Shown piece after piece: positions 56,501 through 64,000 of a stretch of 64,000 nt of DNA (positions within the stretch are counted from its first letter, which is position 1; each line of letters begins with the position of its first letter). The DNA is taken from the NCBI GenBank assembly GCA_023052935.1, contig CM041294.1, forward strand, positions 101,402,116-101,466,115, in the 5' to 3' direction. Both the position numbers and the translations under genes were made by a program. The notes under the pieces are model-generated. The model had not been told where the DNA came from. It worked only from the letters and a program-made list of their open reading frames with translations, and searched no databases. This stretch comes from Piezodorus guildinii (Eukaryota > Arthropoda > Insecta > Hemiptera > Pentatomidae).

Positions 56501-56911
56501 AAAGTTAATTGATCATCATCATCATCATCATAATCGTTTCCTCTTCTACCGCTGTTCGGTGTGAGGATCCTGCCTGTAGAGTCTGGACCATATGTTAACT
56601 CAGTCCAGCTCTATTCGTTCTGTTTTCTGTAATATTTAAGGCTTTAAGGAGAAATATGGTATCAGCCCACTTCTCCCGAGTCAGGTAGAGGGGCTGCCTC
56701 TTCGGAGCATCCTGACTTGCTCCCCCATCCGGGGCGGCTACCTAGGGAAGGTGATCCTAGGGTATGTACTGACAGTGACCTTATGTTAGTATAAGTGGAT
56801 TTGTGTACTGTTCTGAGTGTGTTAGTGCATTATACTGAACTCGGGTATCTGGGAACATTAATCCCCACTAGCTTTGCACTAAGCTAGCCCCTGCTTTGAA
56901 AGTTAATTGAT
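56501..56911 (-). mobile_element. RTE-like LINE 3' end with (ATG)n tail and 13-bp target duplication
   Basis: aaagttaattgat flanks the insert perfectly (56501-56513 and 56899-56911). Read on the minus strand the insert ends ggtagaagaggaaacgatta followed by about six ATG units (complement 56514-56530) rather than poly-A. Short trinucleotide tails are typical of the RTE clade. The rest is GC-richer 3' UTR-like sequence with tagcttagtgcaaagctag near the truncated 5' side. No RT codons are included, so the clade is inferred from the tail. Confidence 0.75.
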
Positions 56912-57549
56912 AAAATATGTAAATATTATAATGAAATGGTACATTTTCCCGAACCATAGTTGTGTATGAAATAGAAGATGATACCATTAATATTAATTTT
57001 AATCACTTTGGGTTTAATTTCGATAAAATGTATATTCAAGCAGTATCATTCCTAAACGTGTGAGCATTTAAATAATTTATAAATCAATAAAGTTCAAAAC
57101 ATCTTATCTTGGTTTATGGTATATTGGTTCGATTTCGATATATATATATATTACCTGATAATTTAAAATATATCCAAAATTTTAAATTTAGGTTGTAAAT
57201 TCAAAGGCTTATGAACGGAATGTTTTGTTATGTTATTTATATATAGATTCCGAGAGAACCTCTGTCTGTTTTACGAGCTGTAGCCCATTGAGTATGAATT
57301 ATAATTTCTTCAATTTAATCACCATTGGATTGGGTTGGATCCTCTCTTGTTTGTCTTAGTATGTACGTTTCAGCAATTTGAGAAATAATATCGATCAACG
57401 CAATCAGGTAATAAACGGTAACAACCTTTAAGTAGCCGTCAGTGATTAGTAAAATTAACCAAAATGTTTATTGTTCGGACTAAAAGTGATAAAAAATTGG
57501 TGCGTGACAAAATTTAAATTAATGTACCTGCCAATACTTCTTCACTGCG
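56912..57549. other. No gene or recognised repeat
   Basis: AT-rich sequence. Confidence 0.45.
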
Positions 57550-57970
57550 CTAAATGCTAGATACTGACCGACAAAATGAGAGCTTGGTCAACGCTGCTAA
57601 GATGAAATTTCTGAGAAGAACGGCAGGCAAGAGATCGCGTTTGCAACGAAAGCATAAGGTAGGAGCTAGGAGTCACCCCATTGAAGGACATCAGATCCAC
57701 CAATTGAAATGGTTTGGCCGTGTCATTAGGGTGGAAGAATATTTGGACCGATTAAATACGACGGACTACGCTACAGGTGTCATATTACCTCGACGACGGC
57801 CAAGAATATCCTATCGAATATATCGACTAACTACGGAGAAGAAGAGAAAGAGATCTCCGTAGAGCCAGGAACCTAGTGAGGAACAAAGACCTGTGTAATT
57901 CGTGGCTGTGCACTACCCTACACTGAGAGGCACATAGAGGAGTAGCAAAAGGAGTAAAAAAAAGTCGTAG
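57550..57970 (+). pseudogene. LINE reverse-transcriptase C-terminal fragment (LKWFGxVxR type)
   Basis: KMKFLRRTAGKRSR (from 57602), then IHQLKWFGRVIRVEEYLDRL (about 57694-57750) and LPRRRPRISYRIYR match the conserved tail 'MKFLRR..G.TR-LRWFGHV.R-..GRPR..W' of several LINE clades. The frame meets a stop at 57860-57862, but a shifted frame continues DLRRARNLVRNKDLCNSWLCTTLH with a stop near 57927. An A-rich tail lies at 57945-57963. 5'-truncated with at least one frameshift. Confidence 0.65.
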
Positions 57971-58114
57971 TAAGGTAGATCCAACTCTCTAAGAATTATT
58001 AATCATTGGTTCGTAATCATATGTACTTGGTTACATACTCTGAGGTTATCTAAGATTTATTATGGTCCGAAGTAGGTATTGTACATTTTAATGCAGTTTT
58101 ACTGTTTAAATGTG

Positions 58115-58349
58115 ACCAAGGTCCCGAGTTCAAACCCGCAGGTGGTCCTAGGATTTTTTAATGGGAGTAAAAAATCCTTAGTTAGAGGAGGGGACATTAA
58201 AAGGTAGTCCCGAGCGTGAGCGATGTAAGGTACTCGTTAAAGATCCCTACCCTAATTAAAACTGGAAAAGCAGAATTTAGGACTCCCACTGTAGCATCGA
58301 CCGATTAGCCAAAGCAGCATAAAGGGACGTTAAATAAATATACAAAAAA
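58115..58349 (+). mobile_element. SINE family B, sense, head partly lost
   Basis: Starts at box B (cgagttcaaacccgcagg, 58125-58142) and continues through cctaggattttttaatggga, gtactcgttaaagatcccta, aggactcccactgtagcatc and the tail gacgttaaataaatatacaaa. Box A is missing. Closely similar to 54669-54952. Confidence 0.75.
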
Positions 58350-60744
58350 CTATTTCAATGTTTTTTATTGTTTTATTGGAGGAATGAAGGAATGTGTTTA
58401 ATACTTTATTATCAAATTATACTATAATCGAAATTAATTCGCAAATTCCTATTATACAGTAGTCAGTGATGTTTATCATGTACTCACCAGAAAAATTATA
58501 ATATTTTTGTGTAATGTTAATAATTGACCCTTTTTAAAAACTCAATCTAGTTCGGGGCACAGGATTAAAAAAAAAAAAAAAGGTTTAAAGGATTGCAATA
58601 TACTTTCTTTTTATGAAGAAATAATGCATAAATTATTATAAAAAAGCAATATAATTAGGAGCCAGTTTTGGATCGAGTCCCACAAAGATAAGTTAAGTAA
58701 AATTAGGAGCTAATTTTGAAAATATATATAATCACTGTCAGGTTATATATAAGAAGTGTCTATTATTTAATATGTTTAAATATATTCTATATTTATTTTA
58801 TTTATTAATATGATATTTTTCAATATTTAAAATTTGATTTAAATGTATTTAATATATATCATGACTTTTTTTTTATTAATATTCTTACAATATACATATT
58901 TGATTATTATTAAAACTATATGACAAGTAATGTTCATGTTTTTTATCCTTTAAAAAAATTTTACTAATAAAAACGGGAAATAAACGACAAAGGTGTTTAG
59001 CCTACAAGTAAAATTCAATTAGTAAGATATTATCTGTTACGTTCTATTAACAGTATTATTTTCGATTGCTTAAATTTAGCTAACTTTTTATTTCACCTCA
59101 GAAAAATAAATACGAGTTTTTTTGTATTATTTTTTTTTTTTTTTCTTTTTGCGATAAATCGGTAATCTGATAAATTATACTATTAAAATAGATATGAATG
59201 TTGATTTTATTATTTTTTATGGATAAAAAACCCATCTCGGTGTTTCGTTCTAATGGAACTTAATGATTTAAAACTCTTAAAGTTTTTTTTTCCCATCCTT
59301 ATTGGCTTGATTTTATTTATCAATAGAAAATTAACCAGTTACTTATTCAATTAAATTCCAAAGGATTTCTAACCCTTCAATTCAACATTTCTTCAGTCAC
59401 GTAAAGAAGTTATTTATATAGTAAAAAAAAAAAATTCTGGATTTGATCCAAATTTTTCAACAATAAGAAAATCAATAAGAAATTTTATGTTTTCCGTAAA
59501 ATTCCTGACTGCTCTTATAGACTGTAATAAACAGCAGCTTTAGTGGAGAAAATCTATTGAAGTGGGATCATAATACTGATCGATTGCATAATTTATTAGA
59601 AACCACTTAAGAAAATCTATATAGTCATTACTTATTTTCCTGCTCGTTTTTACCGCGATTATCTAAATTATATGTCATAATAAAATTATGGAAAAAAATA
59701 ATGAAATATTATGATATAGTATTAAACCTGAAAAATACATAAAGAAAACACTTACAAGATAAAAAAAAAAAAAAAAAAAAAGAGAAAGAGGGCGGACTGC
59801 GGCTAAAGTGTCGGTAATGATGATTAGAGAGAGCCGGGCAAGGAAGAAAGACATAATCGAATTCCAAAGAACTAACGGTCGTTAGCTGTGTGCTTCGATT
59901 GTCCAGTGCTGGAGGGATGGACGTGATCCAGCTCCAAGGAAAAAAGGAGCTGATGACAACTTTCGCTGGTTAATTGGTGCCCGATCAGACCGCGGATGTG
60001 TTCGGTTACCAGTGAAACCTCGTCCCTTCACGTGCTATCGGTCAGAGGTATGGTTCTTCTCTTCAAGAGCTTTCAGGCGGTCCTAATCCGAAGTTGAAGA
60101 GTGACGATGAAGCTAGTCACTTGTTTGGAAGAACTAAATCACCGAGAATCAAAAAAAGGCTAAGTATGGACAATTATTAACGAGAGTAAAAATTATACTA
60201 TTCAAATATAATGGACAAATTCGAGACTGCATTAAGTCTCTCGCAAATGATGAGACTTAACTTCGCAAACCTTTACCAGCAAAGATATATATGAGATCAC
60301 GTAAAGACGTAGATATAATATCTAATGCTTGAGAGAAAACTAATCGACAGTCTCATATCTTCATTGTCGTCAAATAACAAACTGACAAAGTATTTTCAAG
60401 AAATTAGCGTACTATTAATGAATAATATATGACATTTTAGAGTAGATAAATCAGTAAGTAACAATAAAAACGATTCTGTGAAAACTGTTCTGTCATAAAT
60501 GACATTTCTGGAAATTCTAATTAACTAAAGCTAATAAGATCTGCTGAAGATCGATATCCAGCACTTTTTATCTCAGCCAATCGGTCATAATCGGGCTTGT
60601 AACGCTGTACTATTGAAACTTCATTAGGGGTTTTATGACCTTTCTACTTATTTTTGTTGTAAATACAAAAAAAAAAAAAAAAAAACGATTTTTAGGTATA
60701 TTACAACACGTATTTTACTGAAAATACCGTAACCAAAATGGTTT
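58350..60744. other. No gene recognised; GC-richer patch 59780-60140
   Basis: Mostly AT-rich with A-runs (58567-58581, 59761-59780). The patch after the second A-run (gggcggactgcggctaaagt onward) shows no recognisable protein on either strand. Confidence 0.4.
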
Positions 60745-61214
60745 TATGTCTAACTTAAAATCCTCATACACGACTAAAACGTCTTAAAAACTGTTCACCA
60801 TTTTCGGCTACCTCAACAATTACAAGACAAACGCTACAAATGGCTCATCTACTTGACTATCATAAGACCAATCTAAAATTACGAGATTGAGCTTTGTGGC
60901 ACTACGAAACTATTAAATTCCTCTCGTATCTAATTCTTACAACCTAAAAATCTTTGTAAAATCCTCAACTCTCCCTACTTTGTCTTGAATAAACATATAA
61001 CATCCATGATAACCTAAAAGTTACATATGTCGCTGATTGACAAACTCCATCCCCCCTCTAACCCACTAGTTTGTATCCTAGCATCCTCTTCAATTCCTGG
61101 CAAACATCCGATGAATCTGAAAAGAAGATGGCCCTGAGACTTCTCGTTTAGTATATTTTGTGAGTTCTGAGAATAGGTAGTTTCTCTAGAAGTTTGTTTA
61201 ATTTTTCCCAGCTC

Positions 61215-61263
<49 letters not shown>

Positions 61264-61552
61264 TCCACCTCTACCTCGCCTTTGAAGGCTATACGGGGAT
61301 TTTCTCGGGCCAGGGGGTGAGGGCGGGGGATATATGCCGAGATAAAATCCCCGAGCACGAGAGTCGAACTCGTAATTATTTGGTTTTCACTGTTCGGTTA
61401 TCTGTTGCTAGGCAACGCGTGCTCACAGCAACGCGCGCTAACACGCTCGGCCACCCCGCTCCCCCCCCCCCAGCTCTGTTTTAGCAAATTTACTAGTTGT
61501 GTTAAGTAATAAAGTTTAATATTGTATATCAATTATGAAAAAAAAAAAACAA
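60745..61552 (+). pseudogene. Jockey-type LINE 3' fragment interrupted by a SINE
   Basis: Same family as 905-2009: ctacttgactatcataagacc (thumb, TIIRPI), aactattaaattcctctcgtatc (SNSSRI), attcctggcaaac...tgaatctgaaaagaagatggcc (RRLKRRWP), and 3' UTR taggtagtttctctag. Dense stops and frameshifts in all frames. It is split at 61216 by a SINE and resumes at 61479 (ttttagcaaattt) to an A-run at about 61541-61552, so the LINE is older than the SINE. Confidence 0.7.
61207..61478 (-). mobile_element. tRNA-derived SINE, family D, full-length antisense, with 10-bp target duplication
   Basis: cccagctctg occurs at 61207-61216 and 61469-61478. The insert starts with a T-run of about 44 (complement of the A-tail, 61218-61262), then the body (acctctacctcgcctttgaa). 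Reading the minus strand, the 5' head has box A ggtggccgagcgtgttagcg (complement near 61437-61457) and box B gagttcgactctcg (complement 61364-61377). The long gap with an internal gttgcctagcaac hairpin suggests a type II (Ser/Leu-like) tRNA ancestor. Confidence 0.85.
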
Positions 61553-61648
61553 AACATCGACAATGTTCTGTGTACTTTTTTGTAGAGAAATAAAACCTAA
61601 TGCTGGTTTCCAAAACTGTTTCTTAGATACCATAGAAACCCTTTGATA

Positions 61649-61679
<31 letters not shown>

Positions 61680-61940
61680 CGAGAATATAAAGTAAAATTA
61701 CTTTATCCAATCCTTTGATTTTATTTAAATTTTGAAAACCTGATGTGTGTTTTTTAGACTGGTTTGTAGCTCACTTAATCCTGCAACTGATTGATTACTT
61801 ATTCGATTTAGAAGTAATTTTTAATATATTAAATATAAGACAAACTGTAGATATAATCCATGTAAAATTACTTGACATTTGTTTGTAGAGGAGGCCGCAT
61901 CTCTCCCTTCCCTCCTACAAATTATAGTATACTAAAAAAA
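61553..61940. other. No gene or recognised repeat
   Basis: A-run at 61652-61679; otherwise AT-rich DNA. Confidence 0.45.
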
Positions 61941-62147
<207 letters not shown>

Positions 62148-63297
62148 TAAATAAGGTATTGCTATAAAAGGTGTAGCAAGATAATGTTTTTAAATTCTAG
62201 CACTTACCTAATTTTCAAATTTCTTTGTGTATTGACTAAGTTTGGAAAAATAAATAAACCTTACATTTTGCCTTCTTAACGATTTTTAACTTCTTTGGTC
62301 TATATATTGAAAATCCTGCCGACGGCTTTTTGAACCGAAATGTGTTCTGGAAAATCGTACGTTTTTTACTATATTAACTTGGTAAGATAATGGCTTCGGG
62401 ATTGTTGACTAAACCTGTGCATCTGTTTATAGGTCCTTTTTGTTTCTTTCTCTTATCTGTTTTAATAATAAATATGATTTTATAATATATGAAAACATGA
62501 TATTGTTTACTTTAAAACCCAGAAACCACAATAACATAACAGACTGAAGCCAGTTATATGATTTTTTTCTAAACTAAGATATTACAAACACGTCTATTGT
62601 TCACAGATCGTTAGTTGCTTAGTCATTCCTGCATTCCTAAATGTTCAACCTAGTTGCCACATAATTAATATGCTACACAAATCTGGAATTGAGATAACCC
62701 TTACCCATTAAAGATCGTTTAAGTATTGCAACAGGGATATTTAAGCCAATTTCTTATCGAAGTCTGATTTCTCTTTGATCAGCGAAATTCGGCATCAAGG
62801 TGATCCGCTGTGATGCTGAACCACCAATCAAGAGTATTAGTGGTAACTTTTACGGCTAATTAAAACCAATGCGTGAACCAGTTTCTCAGGAATCGGAGAA
62901 ATTCTTTAGATATTTATTTCATTTTCTCCAAAAAAAAGTATAAATTCGAAATGCAACGAATTTCCGAATTTTAAATCGTATACATTTTGAAATAATGTCG
63001 ACTTAGTAGGTCCATCAATTGATTACTTGATATTTAACAGTCCTATGATGAGGCATTTAATTTTATAATTTATTGCTTCAATGAATTACCATTAATTGTA
63101 AAAATAATAATTGAGTTTTGATTATTAAACCATTTGTCGGTTTATTAACCACCCTTGTTAATAAATAATTCGTCATTTAATAGGATATTATTGCAACAAA
63201 ATTATGTTGTTGTTTTCTTAACCAAACCGATACCAAAGTATTACCCCATGTTTACTCGTCATATCATAAGAACGATTTATAAATACTAATTTATAAA
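62148..63297. other. No gene or recognised repeat
   Basis: AT-rich sequence; no domain-bearing frame. Confidence 0.45.
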
Positions 63298-63576
63298 GGG
63301 GAACCCGTGGCTGAGTGGCTAGGGCGCTGGTCTCTCATGGTAAAAGTTGTGAGTTCCAATCCCTATCTCGGCGGGGCTTTTATAAGGATGTAATTAGATG
63401 GGGATTCACTCACAGCCTCTCCACTGGGTATGTAAGACCCGTCAGCCAAATGGTGGCCACTCACAAAAGTCGAGAGTGATGACCGTACACTACAAAATGC
63501 TTCACGAAATGTGAGTGTAATCTCCCAGGATATTACAGAGCCTACATGGCCTGTCGCGCCACTATAAACAAAAATT
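63298..63576 (+). mobile_element. tRNA-derived SINE, family A, full-length sense
   Basis: The head has box A-like tggctgagtggctagggcgc (63309-63328) and box B-like gtgagttccaatccc (63349-63363). The body has ggcggggcttttataaggatgta, aaatggtggccactcac and tgtaatctcccagg. The tail is ggcctgtcgcgccactataaacaaaaa. Antisense relatives lie at 14905-15188 and 36127-36247. No clear target duplication. Confidence 0.8.
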
Positions 63577-64000
63577 CATAAATAGTTATTGTAAGGAGGA
63601 ATAAATGTGTAAAAATGTATCTTAAGGTAGATTTTTAAAACTAATTTATCTATATACATTAGGGCCAAAATAATGACCATGTTTTTCTATCATACTATAC
63701 CTTATAGAGCCTAAACTTGGATATGGATTAAGAAATATGAGCTCATCTATAATGTTACAATGGTGAAGCTTTTAAAAAGTTTTTTTTATTTCAACTAAGA
63801 AAATAAACACAACCAAAAATAAAAGTATACTTAAAAATTTAACATCAAAAGTCACAAGGTTGGTGTCCATTGATTAACTTTTTTTTCCTAATCTAATTTT
63901 CTCTAATTCAAATATTTTTACTTAGAGAAAAAATAATTTAAAATAATTTTTCATTTTCTTGGTGTGGCTAATTCTCTATGGGAAAGGCTTATGTCGAAAT
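63577..64000. other. No gene or recognised repeat
   Basis: AT-rich sequence to the window end. Confidence 0.45.

Noticed and set aside
61014..61358. 114-codon minus-strand frame with a long Lys run
   Set aside because: It crosses the SINE body and its T-run (read as poly-Lys) into the LINE relic; not a gene.

Overview
This window is non-coding, repeat-dominated animal DNA. It is strongly AT-rich, with poly-A/T tracts, (TA)n microsatellites, tRNA-derived SINEs, 5'-truncated non-LTR retrotransposons, mariner- and hAT-type DNA transposons, and Penelope-like elements (PLEs). The mix of Jockey-type LINEs, an I/R1-type LINE with RNase H, mariner and PLEs suggests an arthropod, probably an insect. 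That is inference; no host gene, rRNA or functional tRNA is recognisable to fix the taxon.

The centrepiece is 25812-31748, a single PLE insertion of about 5.9 kb flanked by a 13-bp target-site duplication (aaataaaattcat). It holds one full-length minus-strand copy with an intact 976-codon ORF (reverse transcriptase plus C-terminal GIY-YIG endonuclease, 26842-29772). Two direct pseudo-LTRs flank that ORF, and a 5'-truncated second copy is joined head-on in the opposite orientation (30138-31748). Each of the three pseudo-LTRs carries a minimal hammerhead-ribozyme motif. The same core, intact or decayed, recurs at 7787, 11974, 12276, 12502, 13837, 13956 and 37221, several times within small coding-free pairs of inverted pseudo-LTRs.

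Layout. 1-5.9 kb: hairpin insertion and decayed Jockey-type LINE pieces in both orientations. 6.4-10.3 kb: SINE, PLE mini-composite, LINE 3' end with a 13-bp TSD. 11.9-19 kb: PLE pseudo-LTR relics, SINE, and dispersed repeats R1 and R3 nested with an I-type LINE and a PLE relic. 20.0-22.7 kb: a 2.66-kb hAT-type element with about 670-bp terminal inverted repeats and an 8-bp TSD. 24.3-24.7 kb: unexplained GC-rich island. 25.8-31.7 kb: young PLE. 34-47 kb: Jockey relics, PLE relic, SINEs, a MITE pair in opposite orientations, mariner transposase fragment. 48-56 kb: R1 and R3 repeats, SINEs, a LINE C-terminus. 56.5-64 kb: RTE-like 3' end, another LINE C-terminus, SINEs nested in a Jockey relic, a long (TA)n block.

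The only intact long coding region is the PLE ORF; the others seen are broken mobile-element remnants. Families are named by motif recognition; repeat boundaries without a duplication are approximate.
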